64,000 nucleotides of DNA, taken from positions 102,900 through 166,899 of the forward strand of contig NZ_JAJOZK010000006.1 of NCBI RefSeq assembly GCF_022419185.1, read 5' to 3'. The stretch comes from Thermomonas flagellata. GTDB taxonomy: Bacteria > Pseudomonadota > Gammaproteobacteria > Xanthomonadales > Xanthomonadaceae. The notes below the pieces were generated by a model. The model saw only the letters and a program-made list of their open reading frames with translations. It did no database searches and was not told the DNA's origin. Shown here piece after piece: positions 9,050-18,303 of this stretch (position 1 is the stretch's first letter; every line of letters starts with the position of its first letter). Made by a program: the position numbers and the translations under genes.

Positions 9050-10888
9050 ATGGACACCACGCTGACGCTCACCACCGACATGGAGCTGGTGCTCGGGCTG
9101 GTGGCGTTCACCATGGTGATGTTCCTGTTCGAGCGGGTGCGCCCGGACGTGGTCGCGCTGGCGGTGCTGGTGGTGCTCGGCCTGACCGGGCTGGTCCCGC
9201 GCGAGGACATCTTCGGCGGCTTCGCCGGCAACGCGGTGATGAGCCTGATCGCGACCATGGTGCTCGGCGCCGGGCTCGACCGCACCGGCGCGCTCAACCG
9301 CCTGGCCGGCTGGCTGCTGCGGCGCGCGCACGGGATCGAGTCGCGCCTGCTGCTGCTGGCCAGCGGCGCCGCCGGCCTGACCAGCTCGCTGATGCAGAAC
9401 CCGGCGGTGATGTCGCTGTTCCTGCCGGTGGCCTCGCGGCTGTCCGCGCGCACCGGGCTGACCCTGTCGCGCCTGCTGCTGCCGCTGGCGGCGGCGATCG
9501 TGATGGGTGGCGGGCTGACCATGGTCGGCAACTCGCCGCTGATCCTGCTCAACGACCTGCTGGTGGCGGCCAATGCCAACCTGCCCTCCGGCGCGGCCAC
9601 CCTCGCGCCGCTGGGGATGTTCGCGCCGCTGCCGGTCGGGCTGGCGCTGCTGGCGCTGTCGCTGGCGTACTTCCGGTTCTTCGGCAGCGCGCGCCTGCGC
9701 GACGACGGCGACGAGGCGGTGACCCCGGCGCGCACCCAGAGCTACTTCGCGCGGGTGTACGGCATCGAGGGCGACGTCCACGAGCTGACGGTGACCGCGG
9801 ACAGCCCGCTGGTCGGCATGACCGTGGGCGACATCGAGGCGCTGCACGATGCGCCGCTGCTGCTGGCGCTGCGCACCGGCGAGGAGTCGCGGCTGTCGCC
9901 GCCGGCGGACGCGCGGGTGTGGGTCGGCAGCGTGCTCGGGGTGATGGGCCCGCGCGCGGCGGTGGCCGACTTCGCGCAGAACAAGTTCCTGCGGCTGTCC
10001 TCGCGGCTGCGGGTGTTCGCCGACCTGTTCAACCCCAGCCGCGCCGGCATCTCCGAGGCGGTGGTGCCGCCGACCTCGCGCTTCATCGGCAAGACCTCCT
10101 CCGAGCTGCGCCTGCGCAAGCAGTACGGCCTGAGCCTGCTGGCGATCAACCGCGACCAGCAGGTGCTGCGCGACGACGTGCGCCGGATCCCGATCCGCGC
10201 CGGCGACATGCTGGTGCTGCACAGCGTGTGGACCGACCTGGCGCAGGCGGCGCGGGACAAGGACTTCGTGGTGGTCACCGACTACCCGAAGGACGAGCAG
10301 CGCCCGCACAAGTTCAAGATCGCGATGGCGATCTTCGCCGGCGCCATGCTGCTGGCGCTGAGCACCCGCATCCCGGTGCCGATCGCGCTGATGGCCGGGG
10401 TGGTGGCGATGCTGGTGGCCGGGGTGATCCACATCGACGAGGCCTACGCCGCGATCAGCTGGAAGACGGTGTTCCTGATGGCCTGCCTGATCCCGCTGGG
10501 CTGGGCGATGGACTCCAGCGGCGCCGCGGCGTGGGTGGCCGGGCACACCCTGGACCGGCTGCCGGCCGGCTTCCCGCTGTGGCTGCTGCAGCTGCTGATC
10601 GGGCTGCTGACCACCCTGTTCTCGCTGGCGATCAGCCACGTCGGCGCGACCATCCTGATGGTGCCGATCGCGATCAACGTCGCCCTCGCGGCGGGCGGCA
10701 ACCCGACCGGGTTCGCGCTGGTGGTGGCGCTGGCGGCCTCCAACAACCTGATGACCGCCTCCAACCCGGTGATCGCGATGGTCAGCGGGCCGGCCAACTA
10801 CACCGCGCGCGACCTGTGGCGGGTCGGCGGGCCGCTGTCGCTGCTGTACCTGCTGGTCAGCGTGGCGGTGGTGAACCTGCTCTACTAG
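9050..10888 (+). CDS. SLC13/DASS-family permease with RCK_C domains
   Basis: A 612-aa inner-membrane permease of the divalent anion:sodium symporter type. Two hydrophobic halves (about 10-215 and 420-612) flank a soluble middle of about 200 residues. The middle carries two TrkA-C-like (RCK_C) domains, one beginning near VHELTVTADSPLVGMTVGD and one near PTSRFIGKTSSELRLR, which probably bind a small-molecule regulator. The hydrophobic halves show the repeated Ser-Asn-Pro type motifs of the family (TSSLMQNPAVMS early, AASNNLMTASNPVIAM late) that bind sodium and substrate. Similar proteins move sulfate, dicarboxylates or other anions; the substrate cannot be read from sequence. The gene is solitary and convergent with the Rieske gene, overlapping it by 4 bp. 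Confidence 0.85.
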   Translation: MDTTLTLTTDMELVLGLVAFTMVMFLFERVRPDVVALAVLVVLGLTGLVPREDIFGGFAGNAVMSLIATMVLGAGLDRTGALNRLAGWLLRRAHGIESRLLLLASGAAGLTSSLMQNPAVMSLFLPVASRLSARTGLTLSRLLLPLAAAIVMGGGLTMVGNSPLILLNDLLVAANANLPSGAATLAPLGMFAPLPVGLALLALSLAYFRFFGSARLRDDGDEAVTPARTQSYFARVYGIEGDVHELTVTADSPLVGMTVGDIEALHDAPLLLALRTGEESRLSPPADARVWVGSVLGVMGPRAAVADFAQNKFLRLSSRLRVFADLFNPSRAGISEAVVPPTSRFIGKTSSELRLRKQYGLSLLAINRDQQVLRDDVRRIPIRAGDMLVLHSVWTDLAQAARDKDFVVVTDYPKDEQRPHKFKIAMAIFAGAMLLALSTRIPVPIALMAGVVAMLVAGVIHIDEAYAAISWKTVFLMACLIPLGWAMDSSGAAAWVAGHTLDRLPAGFPLWLLQLLIGLLTTLFSLAISHVGATILMVPIAINVALAAGGNPTGFALVVALAASNNLMTASNPVIAMVSGPANYTARDLWRVGGPLSLLYLLVSVAVVNLLY

Positions 10889-11316
10889 ACCGGCTCCGGC
10901 CCCAGCCAGACCCGGCCCTGCGCGCAATGCACCGGCACCGGGCGCAGCCCCTCGCCGCGGCAGGGGCCGGCGACGCAGCGTCCGTCGTCGAGGGCGAAGC
11001 TGGCCCCGTGCGCGGCGCACACCAAATGGCCCGCGCGGTCGCGCAGGAACTGCCCGGGCGCCCAGTCCAGCCGACGCCCGGCGTGCGGGCAGACGTTCAG
11101 CCACGCGCGCACGCCGCCGTCGGCGGCGCGGTGCACGATCAGCGACTCGGCATCGCCGTCTAGCACCGCCTCGACTTCGCGCAGGGCGTCCGGCGGCAAA
11201 TCCGCGAGGGCCAGCAAGGACGGCGCGGAAGCGTGCCCGCCGTCACCCTCGCCCCCCGGCGCACTTAACGAACTGCTCACACCTGCCCCGCGCGATCTGC
11301 CGATACTTGCCGCCAT
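10885..11316 (-). CDS. Rieske [2Fe-2S] protein
   Basis: A 143-aa soluble Rieske-type ferredoxin. The cluster ligands are C-P-H in LNVCPHAGRRLDW and C-x-x-H in LVCAAHGASFAL, the Cys-X-His and Cys-X2-His pairs of the family. No membrane anchor is visible, so it is probably a cytoplasmic electron carrier or a NirD/ferredoxin-like protein. ATG 11316 is chosen because the longer frame upstream has no SD and would run through the inverted repeat at 11319-11334. The N-terminal 30 residues look disordered (Gly/Ser-rich), so a later start is possible. Its partner is not obvious from context. Confidence 0.8.
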   Translation of the reverse strand: MAASIGRSRGAGVSSSLSAPGGEGDGGHASAPSLLALADLPPDALREVEAVLDGDAESLIVHRAADGGVRAWLNVCPHAGRRLDWAPGQFLRDRAGHLVCAAHGASFALDDGRCVAGPCRGEGLRPVPVHCAQGRVWLGPEPV

Positions 11317-11318
11317 TG

Positions 11319-11334
11319 TGTCACGGCCGTGACA
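11319..11334. promoter_or_regulatory. Perfect 16-bp inverted repeat between divergent genes
   Basis: The sequence TGTCACGGCCGTGACA is a perfect palindrome. It starts 3 bp before the ATG of the Rieske gene (minus) and lies 27 bp before the ATG of the small membrane protein (plus). A perfect dyad this close to two starts is probably a repressor operator. The half site resembles neither a CRP/Clp site (TGTGA-N6-TCACA) nor an FNR site well enough to name the factor. Confidence 0.45.
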
Positions 11335-11360
11335 GGCCTTTCCGGATGGGTGAGACCGCG

Positions 11361-11639
11361 ATGTCCCGACTGACCCTGCAAACCCTGCTGCGTCGCTTCC
11401 AGTACCGCCTCGGCGGGTGGGCCAGCCCACGCCGCCCGCGCCAGCGCGCGCTGCGGATCGCGCTGGGCGTGGTCGGGCTGGCGCTGCTGGCGGTGCTGCT
11501 GCTGGTCAGCGCGGTGCTCGGGCTGGCCATGCTCGCCGCCGGCATGCTCTGGCGGGCCTGGCGCGGGCGCGCGCCGGCGCGGGCCCCGCTGCAGGCCGCC
11601 TACCGGGTGGTGGGCAAGCCGCAGCTGGCGCGCGGATGA
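11361..11639 (+). CDS. Small single-pass membrane protein, unknown function
   Basis: A 92-aa protein. An Arg-rich N-terminus (about 1-36) is followed by one long hydrophobic helix (about 37-65) and a short Arg/Ala-rich tail, so it is probably a positive-inside membrane protein. I recognise no family. ATG 11361 (MSRLTLQTLL) has moderate upstream purines; an in-frame ATG at 11346 would add five residues. Its TGA overlaps the ATG of the next gene (ATGA), so the two are translationally coupled. Confidence 0.6.
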   Translation: MSRLTLQTLLRRFQYRLGGWASPRRPRQRALRIALGVVGLALLAVLLLVSAVLGLAMLAAGMLWRAWRGRAPARAPLQAAYRVVGKPQLARG

Positions 11640-12370
11640 GCGCCGACGCCGACCTCGTCCCCGCCGCGCCGCGCCCGTTCCTGCCGGTCATCGACCGCCG
11701 CGGGCAGCGGCTCGGCCGCTTCCCGGTGCGCCGCATCCATTGCGTCGGCCGCAACTTCGCCGAGCATGCGCGCGAGATGGGCGCGGCGGTACCGGCGTCG
11801 CCCGCCGAGCGCGGCGCGCCGGTGTTCTTCCAGAAGCCGGCCGATGCGCTGGTGCTGGACGGGCAGGTGCCCTACCCGCCGGCGACCCAGGCCCTGCACC
11901 ACGAGGTCGAGTTGGTGGTCGCGCTCGGCGCGGACGCCGGCCCCGGGCCACTCGCCACCGAGGCCGCCGCCGCGCTGGTGTTCGGCTACGGCATCGGCCT
12001 GGACCTCACCCGGCGCGACCTGCAGGCCGCGGCCAAGGCTGCAGGGCTGCCGTGGGACACCGCCAAGGGCTTCGACTACTCCGCCCCGGTCAGCCCGCTG
12101 CTGCGCGCGCAGGACGTGGGCGACCCGGCCGCGCTCGCGCTGTCCCTGCACGTCAACGGACAGCTGCGCCAGCACGGCCGGCTGCAGGACATGCTGTGGT
12201 CGGTACCGGAGATTGTGCAGGCGCTGGCCGGGCTGTATGCCCTGCGCGCCGGCGACCTAGTGTTCATGGGCACTCCGGCCGGGGTCGGCCCGCTGCTGCC
12301 GGGCGACACCTGGCACGCACGCCTGGGCGACCTGTTGGCCTGCGACGGGACCGTGCTGCCGCCGCTGTAG
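11636..12370 (+). CDS. Fumarylacetoacetate hydrolase family protein
   Basis: A 244-aa FAH-fold enzyme. Members hydrolyse acylpyruvates or open-chain oxo-acids, or decarboxylate oxaloacetate. The metal-binding acidic residues are in [12 protein letters not shown] and [10 protein letters not shown]. The catalytic region begins with [14 protein letters not shown], and [11 protein letters not shown] with [15 protein letters not shown] are conserved family motifs. The length fits the single-domain FAHD1/YcgM group, whose substrate is acylpyruvate or oxaloacetate. The start overlaps the stop of the small membrane-protein gene. Exact substrate is uncertain. Confidence 0.88.
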   Translation: MSADADLVPAAPRPFLPVIDRRGQRLGRFPVRRIHCVGRNFAEHAREMGAAVPASPAERGAPVFFQKPADALVLDGQVPYPPATQALHHEVELVVALGADAGPGPLATEAAAALVFGYGIGLDLTRRDLQAAAKAAGLPWDTAKGFDYSAPVSPLLRAQDVGDPAALALSLHVNGQLRQHGRLQDMLWSVPEIVQALAGLYALRAGDLVFMGTPAGVGPLLPGDTWHARLGDLLACDGTVLPPL

Positions 12371-12404
12371 TAGGCTGCCCACTCCCCCTTGCGGAGCACG
12401 GCAC

Positions 12405-12809
12405 ATGGGCATGCTGACCGAGTTCAAGGAATTTGCGATGCGCGGCAACGTGATCGACCTCGCCGTCGGCGTGGTGATCGGCGGCGCGTTCGGCAAGATC
12501 GTCTCGGCGCTGGTCGACAAGGTGATCATGCCCCCGATCGGGCTGCTGGTCGGCGGGGTGGATTTCTCCAAGCTGGCGATCACCCTGCAGGCCGCGCACA
12601 TGGGGCCGGAGGGCAAGGAGATCCCGGCGGTCGTGCTCGGCTACGGCGAGTTCCTCAATGCCGTGGTCCAGTTCGTGCTCATCGCGTTTGCCATCTTCCT
12701 GCTGGTCAAGGCGATCAACCGCCTGCACCGGCAACCGCCGGCCGCCCCGCCGGCGCCGCCGGAAGAGGTGCTGCTGCTGCGCGAGATCCGCGACGCGCTG
12801 AAGAAGTAA
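12405..12809 (+). CDS. mscL: Large-conductance mechanosensitive channel
   Basis: A 134-aa homopentameric channel of the inner membrane that opens under extreme membrane tension to release solutes after osmotic downshock. The N-terminal amphipathic helix is [18 protein letters not shown]. The pore helix TM1 ([18 protein letters not shown]) has the Gly/Ala packing of the gate. TM2 is near residues 75-102, and the C-terminal charged helix bundle is [12 protein letters not shown]. The periplasmic loop is a little longer than in E. coli. Start and length fit the family. It stands between the FAH-fold gene and a secreted peptidase. Confidence 0.96.
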   Translation: MGMLTEFKEFAMRGNVIDLAVGVVIGGAFGKIVSALVDKVIMPPIGLLVGGVDFSKLAITLQAAHMGPEGKEIPAVVLGYGEFLNAVVQFVLIAFAIFLLVKAINRLHRQPPAAPPAPPEEVLLLREIRDALKK

Positions 12810-12886
12810 GCCGCCCGACTTCCGGCACATCCGGCGCTGCCGGCGCGCGCACACACTCGCGGCTCCCTTCCGTGGAGCCTGAGTGC

Positions 12887-14317
12887 ATGCGCCTGCGCCC
12901 GCCCGCCGTCCTCGCCGGCCTGCTGCTGTCCGCCGCCACGCTCGTCCTCGCCGGCACGCCGACGCCGACCCGCATCCCCGAAGCGGCGCTGGCGCGCGCG
13001 GCGGCCTTGCAGCAGACGGCGCTGCAGGACCGCACCGCCTGGGACCTGCTGGAAGGGCTGACCACCGAGATTGGCCCGCGCCTGGCCGGCAGCGAGGCGG
13101 ATGCGCGCGCGGTGGCCTGGACGGTCGCCCGCTTCCGCGCGCTCGGCTTCGACCGGGTGTGGACCGAGCCGGTGACCTTCCCGAAGTGGGAGCGCCGCGG
13201 CGAGTCGGCGCAGGTGCTGGCCCCGTCGCCGCAGCCGCTGCACGTCACTGCGCTTGGCGGCAGCCCGGGCGGCACGGTCGAGGCCGAGGTGGTCGGCTTC
13301 CCGACCCTGGAGGCGCTGCAGCAGGCCGCGCCCGGCAGCCTGGCCGGCAAGATCGCGTTCGTCGATTACCGGATGGAACGCGCGCGCGACGGCAAGGGCT
13401 ATGCGATGGGCGCGCGGGTGCGCGCGGCCGGGCCCTCGGCGGCGATCCGCGCCGGCGCGATCGGCTACCTGATGCGCTCGGCGGGCACCGACTCGCACCG
13501 GCTGCCGCACACCGGCATGACCCGCTTCGAGCCCGGGCTGGTGCCGGTGCCGGCGGCCGCGCTGTCCGCGCCCGATGCCGACCAGCTCGCGCGCCTGCTC
13601 GCGCGCGGGCCGGTGCGGGTGCGCATGCGCCTGGACTGCGGCTGGGATGGCACGGCGACCTCCTACAACGTGATCGGGGAGGTGCGCGGGCGCCGCCTGC
13701 CGCAGGAAATGGTGCTGATCGGCGGCCACCTGGATTCCTGGGATCTCGGCACCGGCGCGATCGATGACGGCGCGGGGGTCGCGATCACCGCCGCGGCCGC
13801 GCACCTGATCGCACGCCTGCCGCCGGCGCAGCGGCCGGCGCGCAGCATCCGGGTAGTGGCCTTCGCCAACGAGGAGCAGGGCCTGTGGGGCGGCCGCGCC
13901 TACGCCGAGGCGCACCGCGGCGAAGTCGGGCGCATCCAGCTCGGGGCCGAGAGCGACTTCGGCGCCGGCCGCATCTATGCCTTCTCGGCCAAGGTACCGG
14001 CCCAGGCCCAGGCCGCGGTGGCGCAGATCGCGCAGGCGCTGGCGCCGCTCGGGATCGCGCTGCGCAGCGAGGGCGAATCCTGCGGACCCGACCTCGGCCC
14101 GCTGCAGGCGGTCGGCATGGCCTGCGCCGCGCTGGCGCAGGACGGCACCGACTACTTCGACCTCCACCACACCCCGGACGACACGCTCGACAAAGTGGAT
14201 CCGGCGGCGCTGGCGCAGAATGTCGCTGCGTATGCCACCTTCGCCTATCTGGCAGCGGACGCCGACGGCGGCTTCGGCAGTGCGCCGAAGCCCGCGCCCC
14301 CCGCCGCATCGAAGTGA
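12887..14317 (+). CDS. Secreted M28-family zinc metallopeptidase
   Basis: A 476-aa exported aminopeptidase or carboxypeptidase of the M28 type. A signal peptide covers about residues 1-23. A PA domain insert lies between about 110 and 240 (PGSLAGKIAFVDYRMER). The di-zinc catalytic core has ligands in GGHLDSWD (His), AIDDGAG (bridging Asp), NEEQGLWG (catalytic Glu-Glu), AESDFG (Asp) and LHHTPDDT (His). It probably trims peptides in the periplasm or medium. The ATG at 12887 opens the signal peptide; the frame stays open upstream through mscL but without similarity. It converges on the methyltransferase gene 7 bp later. Confidence 0.9.
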   Translation: MRLRPPAVLAGLLLSAATLVLAGTPTPTRIPEAALARAAALQQTALQDRTAWDLLEGLTTEIGPRLAGSEADARAVAWTVARFRALGFDRVWTEPVTFPKWERRGESAQVLAPSPQPLHVTALGGSPGGTVEAEVVGFPTLEALQQAAPGSLAGKIAFVDYRMERARDGKGYAMGARVRAAGPSAAIRAGAIGYLMRSAGTDSHRLPHTGMTRFEPGLVPVPAAALSAPDADQLARLLARGPVRVRMRLDCGWDGTATSYNVIGEVRGRRLPQEMVLIGGHLDSWDLGTGAIDDGAGVAITAAAAHLIARLPPAQRPARSIRVVAFANEEQGLWGGRAYAEAHRGEVGRIQLGAESDFGAGRIYAFSAKVPAQAQAAVAQIAQALAPLGIALRSEGESCGPDLGPLQAVGMACAALAQDGTDYFDLHHTPDDTLDKVDPAALAQNVAAYATFAYLAADADGGFGSAPKPAPPAASK

Positions 14318-14324
14318 CGGCGGT

Positions 14325-15119
14325 TCAGGCCGCGCGCGCCGCCCACTGCGCCAGCAGCACCGCGGTCGCGGCGGCCACGTTCAGGCTCTCCACCGCGCCG
14401 CTGCCGGGGATCGACAGCCGCAGGTCGCAGGCCGCGGCCAGCGCCGGGGCCAACCCCGGCCCTTCCGCGCCGAGCACGTATACCAGCCGCGCTGGCAACG
14501 GCGTGCGGAACAGATCCGCGCCGCCGCGCACCACGGTCGCCGCGAGCCGGAAGCCGGCCGCGCGCAACTGCGCGATCGCAGTTTCCGCCGGCGGCAGCCG
14601 CACCAGCGGCACCGCCTCCGCGCCGCCCTCGGCGACCCGCGCCGCCGCGCCGGACAGCGCCAGCGTGGACGCCGGCGGCAGCAGCAGCGCGCCGACTCCG
14701 AAATGCGCCGCGCTGCGCAGGATCGCGCCGAGGTTGTGCGGGTTGCCGACTCCGTCCAGCCACAGTGCGCACTGCGGGCCAGGCGCGCGCGCGGCCAGCC
14801 AGTCGGCCAGCGCCCGCGGCGGCGCGCGCCGCACGTCCGCGACCACGCCCTCGTGGTGCGCGCTGCCGGCCAGCCGCTGCAGGTCGGCGTCCTCCACCAC
14901 CCGGTAGCCGATCCGCTGCGCCACGCACCATTTCAACAGCGGCTGCAGGCGCGGGATACGCGCGGGCGCGAGGTAGAGCTTGCGGATCGCCTGCGGCCGG
15001 TGCGCGAACACCGCCTCGACCGCGTGCAGGCCGTACACCCGCAGTTCCTCGCCGGCGCCGCGCGCAGGCGCACGCGGGCGTGCCGGGCGTGCAGGACGCT
15101 CGCTCACCGCAGCCACCAC
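14325..15119 (-). CDS. SpoU/TrmH-family RNA 2'-O-methyltransferase
   Basis: A 264-aa SPOUT methyltransferase of the TrmH/RlmB kind. An N-terminal substrate-binding domain (about 25-105; VYGLHAVEAVFAHRPQAIRKLYL) precedes the knotted SAM domain. Motif 1 is DGVGNPHNLGAILRSAAHFG, motif 2 is VLGAEGPGL and motif 3 is SIPGSGAVESLNVAAATAV. These enzymes methylate 2'-OH of rRNA or tRNA; which site is unclear. The first 20 residues are Arg/Pro-rich and possibly not conserved. The start overlaps the upstream gene by 16 bp, so the two are coupled. Confidence 0.88.
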   Translation of the reverse strand: MVAAVSERPARPARPRAPARGAGEELRVYGLHAVEAVFAHRPQAIRKLYLAPARIPRLQPLLKWCVAQRIGYRVVEDADLQRLAGSAHHEGVVADVRRAPPRALADWLAARAPGPQCALWLDGVGNPHNLGAILRSAAHFGVGALLLPPASTLALSGAAARVAEGGAEAVPLVRLPPAETAIAQLRAAGFRLAATVVRGGADLFRTPLPARLVYVLGAEGPGLAPALAAACDLRLSIPGSGAVESLNVAAATAVLLAQWAARAA

Positions 15120-15523
15120 CAGGCCGCGGCGGCGAGCGCGGCCAGTGCCAGCAGCAGCCAGCGCATCCCGCCCGGGCGGTCACCCGGCATCACCGTCGGC
15201 GGACGCCCGGCCGTGAGCCCGTGCTGCGTGCGCGCCTTGGCGGTCGCCAGCGCGGCGCGCGCGGCCTGCTCCGCCGGCGCGGCCTCCGCTCCGGCCTGAC
15301 TGGCCGCGTGGGCTGCGCGCTGCGCGGCCTTGGCCGCCTTGCCGCCGGCCTGCCCGGCCAGCGCGCGCAGATGCCCCTCGAGGATCTGCATCGCCTGCGC
15401 CAGGTCGAGGTCGTTGCCGTAGGTCTCGCGGATCAGGCGCAGTGCGGTCAGGCGGTCGCCGCGCCGCAGCGCGGCGACCAGTTGCGGCGGCAGCGGCCGC
15501 CCGCGGGTGTCGATCGCGGCCAT
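15104..15523 (-). CDS. Small protein with a C-terminal membrane anchor
   Basis: A 139-aa protein of unknown function. The N-terminal 50 residues (QLVAALRRGDRLTALRLIRE, then ETYGNDLDLAQAMQILEGHL) resemble the helical ribosomal protein L7/L12 C-terminal-like or UBA-like repeat seen in some proteobacterial membrane proteins. A long Ala-rich helix follows (about 55-100). A single hydrophobic segment near the end (RWLLLALAALAAAAWWWLR) should anchor it, N-terminus in the cytoplasm. It overlaps the RNA methyltransferase gene downstream. Function not recognised. Confidence 0.6.
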   Translation of the reverse strand: MAAIDTRGRPLPPQLVAALRRGDRLTALRLIRETYGNDLDLAQAMQILEGHLRALAGQAGGKAAKAAQRAAHAASQAGAEAAPAEQAARAALATAKARTQHGLTAGRPPTVMPGDRPGGMRWLLLALAALAAAAWWWLR

Positions 15524-15570
15524 CCCCGGCCCCGTGGACGATGGATGGACAGCTTAGCGCGGCGCGCGGC

Positions 15571-16581
15571 TCAGGCGTTGCCGTCCCACTGCCCGAGCGC
15601 AGCCAGCCCATTGGCGCGCGCGCGCGCGAACACCACCTGCTGGGCGCGCTGCCAGTTGCCCTGCATGTCCTGCGCCCACAGCTTGAGCGCGGCCTGCTGC
15701 ATGGCGCGGCCGTAGCTGAAGCTGAGCGGCCACGGGTGCGGGCCCATCCGATTCATCGCGTCCAGGTGCGCGGTGGCGTCCTCGTCGCTCTGCCCGCCGG
15801 ACAGGAACACGATGCCCGGCAGGATCGCCGGCACTGCCGTCTTCAGGCACATCAGGGTGGACTCGGCCACCTCCTCGACCTCGGCCTGCTCCGGGCAGTC
15901 CTTGCCAGGCACCACCATCGACGCCTTCAGGATGGTGCCTTCCAGCATCACGTTCTGGTTGTACAGCGCATCGAACAGCGCGCGCAGGGTGACCTCGGTG
16001 ACCTCGTAGCAGGTCTCGATGTCGTGGTCGCCGTCCATCAGCACCTCCGGCTCCACCATCGGCACCAGGCCCTGCTCCTGGCACAGCGCGGCGTAGCGCG
16101 CCAGCGCGTGCGCATTGGCCTCGATGCAGGTGCCCGAGGGCATGTCCTCGCCGATCGTGATCACCGCGCGCCACTTGGCGAAGCGCGCGCCGAGGCGGGC
16201 GTATTCCGCCAGGCGCTCGCGCAGCCCGTCCAGGCCCTCGGTCACCAGCTCGCCGGGGAAGCCGGCCAGCGCGTGCGTGCCCTTGTCCACCTTGATCCCC
16301 GGGATCATGCCGCGCTCGGCCATGTACTTGGCGAACGGCACCCCGTCGCGGGTGGACTGGCGCAGGGTCTCGTCGTACAGGATCGCGCCGGAGATGTGCT
16401 GCGCCAGGTTCGGGGTGGTGAGCAGCAGCTCGCGGTAGGCGCGGCGGTTGGCCTCGCTGTTCTCGACCCCGACCGCGGCGAAGCGTTTGGCAATCGTGCC
16501 GGAGGATTCGTCGATGGCGATGATGCCCTTGCCCGGGGCGACCATCGCGCGGGCGGTTTCGGCAAGCTGGTCGATGCTCAT
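15571..16581 (-). CDS. fba: Fructose-bisphosphate aldolase class I
   Basis: A 336-aa Schiff-base aldolase of the eukaryote-like class I family. It splits fructose 1,6-bisphosphate into DHAP and glyceraldehyde 3-phosphate. The Schiff-base lysine is in EGTILKASMV, with the conserved substrate loops AIDESSGTIAKRF near the N-terminus and FLSGGQSDEDAT near the C-terminus. ATG 16581 (MSIDQLAETARAMVAPGKGI) is the family start; an in-frame ATG 18 codons upstream is in the spacer. It is last in a minus-strand glycolytic run gap-pgk-pyk-fba, an order typical of xanthomonads. Confidence 0.95.
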   Translation of the reverse strand: MSIDQLAETARAMVAPGKGIIAIDESSGTIAKRFAAVGVENSEANRRAYRELLLTTPNLAQHISGAILYDETLRQSTRDGVPFAKYMAERGMIPGIKVDKGTHALAGFPGELVTEGLDGLRERLAEYARLGARFAKWRAVITIGEDMPSGTCIEANAHALARYAALCQEQGLVPMVEPEVLMDGDHDIETCYEVTEVTLRALFDALYNQNVMLEGTILKASMVVPGKDCPEQAEVEEVAESTLMCLKTAVPAILPGIVFLSGGQSDEDATAHLDAMNRMGPHPWPLSFSYGRAMQQAALKLWAQDMQGNWQRAQQVVFARARANGLAALGQWDGNA

Positions 16582-16707
16582 GCGGCGGCTCGGCGTGCAG
16601 TGGGAGAGGCGGATTGTAGCCGCGCCTGCCGGCACCGCCGCATACCCGTGGCGGTACTGGGGTGCGGGACGTACATCGCCGCTACCTGCCTCAGCACCCG
16701 CCCGCCG

Positions 16708-18174
16708 CTACAACTCGCCCAACCCCTGGATGCGGCCGTCGGGGACGACTTCGAGCAGGCGCAGGGTGTTGGTCGCGCCGCGGGTCTCCATCCGCTCGCC
16801 GCTGGTGAACACCACGCGGTCGCCGGGCTGCAGCAGGCCGGCGCCGACCAGCATGCGGATGCTGCCGCGCCCGGCCTCGCCGGGGGTCTGGCCGCGGCTG
16901 TCGTAGTCCATCGCGAACACGTCGCGCATCAACGCCATCCGCCGCCGCGCGGGCGCGTGCCGCGAGAACGCGTAGATCGGCACCGAGGCGCGGTAGCGCG
17001 ACAGGTAGCGCGCGGTGCCGCCGGATTCGGTCATCGCCACCACCGCGCGCACGCCGATGTGCTCGGACAGGAACATGGTGGCCATCGCGATCGCCTGGTC
17101 GGCGCGCTCGAGCCCGCGCTTGGCCTGCTCGAAATCGGTGTCGTGCACGAACTGGGTCTCGGCGCCGGCGCAGATGCGCGCCATCGCCTCCACCGCCTTC
17201 ACCGGCCAGCGCCCGGCCGCGGTCTCCTGTGACAGCATCACCGCGTCGGTGCCGTCGATCACCGCGTTGGCCACGTCCAGTACTTCGGCGCGGGTCGGGA
17301 TCGGGCTGTCCACCATCGACTGCAGCATCTGGGTCGCGGTGATCACCACTTTGTCGCGCGCCACCGCCTCGCGGATGATCTTCTTCTGCAGGCCCGGCAG
17401 CGCGGCGTCGCCGATCTCCACGCCGAGGTCGCCGCGCGCCACCATCACCACATCGCTGGCATCCACGATCTCGCCGAGGTTGGCGACTGCCTCGGCGCGT
17501 TCGATCTTGGCCACCAGCGCGGCGTGGCTGCCGTGCGCGCGCGCGACCCGGCGCGCCTCGTGCATGTCGGCGGCGTCGCGGCAGAACGAGACCGCGATGA
17601 AGTCCGCGTCCATCCGCGCGGCGACCGCGATCAGTTCGCGATCGCGCTCGGTGATCGCGCCCAGCGACAGTCCGCCGCCCTGCTTGTTCAGGCCCTTGCG
17701 GTCGGCCAGCACGCAGTCGTTGAGCACGTGGGTGACGATGCGCTCGCCCTCCACCCGTTCCACCCGCAGCTGCACCAGGCCGTCGTCGAGCAGGAGCACG
17801 TCGCCGGGGGCGACGTCGGCAGTGAGTTCGAGATAGCTCACGCCGACCTGGCGCGCGTCGCCGGGCGGGGCATCGGCGCTGGCCAACAGGTCGAAGCGCT
17901 GGCCGGCGCGCAGCGCGACCTTGCCGGCGGCGAAGCGCTCGACCCGGATCTTCGGCCCGGGCAGGTCGGCGAGGATGCCGATCTCGCGCCCGAGGCGCGC
18001 CGCCACCGCGCGCACCGCCTCCGCGCGCTGGACCTGCGCGGAGGGGTCGCCGTGCGAGAAGTTCAGGCGCACCACGTCCACCCCCGCGCGCAGCACCGCC
18101 TCCAGGACTTCCGGCGGATCGGTCGCGGGACCGAGGGTGGCGACGATGCGGGTACGGCGGCGGTGTTCGCTCAT
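16708..18174 (-). CDS. pyk: Pyruvate kinase
   Basis: A 488-aa glycolytic enzyme making pyruvate and ATP from PEP and ADP. The N-terminal barrel starts RRTRIVATLGPATD. VVRLNFSHGD holds the phosphate-binding Arg/Asn. The active-site Lys and Glu lie in VAKIERAEAVANLGEI and VMVARGDLGVEI. ITATQMLQSMVDSPIPTRAE is the most conserved helix. The C-terminal allosteric domain begins near residue 355. It sits between pgk (129 bp upstream) and fba (126 bp downstream) on the same strand and is probably transcribed with them. Confidence 0.95.
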   Translation of the reverse strand: MSEHRRRTRIVATLGPATDPPEVLEAVLRAGVDVVRLNFSHGDPSAQVQRAEAVRAVAARLGREIGILADLPGPKIRVERFAAGKVALRAGQRFDLLASADAPPGDARQVGVSYLELTADVAPGDVLLLDDGLVQLRVERVEGERIVTHVLNDCVLADRKGLNKQGGGLSLGAITERDRELIAVAARMDADFIAVSFCRDAADMHEARRVARAHGSHAALVAKIERAEAVANLGEIVDASDVVMVARGDLGVEIGDAALPGLQKKIIREAVARDKVVITATQMLQSMVDSPIPTRAEVLDVANAVIDGTDAVMLSQETAAGRWPVKAVEAMARICAGAETQFVHDTDFEQAKRGLERADQAIAMATMFLSEHIGVRAVVAMTESGGTARYLSRYRASVPIYAFSRHAPARRRMALMRDVFAMDYDSRGQTPGEAGRGSIRMLVGAGLLQPGDRVVFTSGERMETRGATNTLRLLEVVPDGRIQGLGEL

Positions 18175-18303
18175 GGCGGCGGGGCGGGGAGGGGCGGGGG
18201 CGGCATCGGCACGCAGCGCGCCGACACCTGCGGCAACGGTAGCACGCGCGCATGACCGCGCCGGGTCGGCGCGCGCTGCAATCGTCGCCAGCGGCGCGCC
18301 GGC

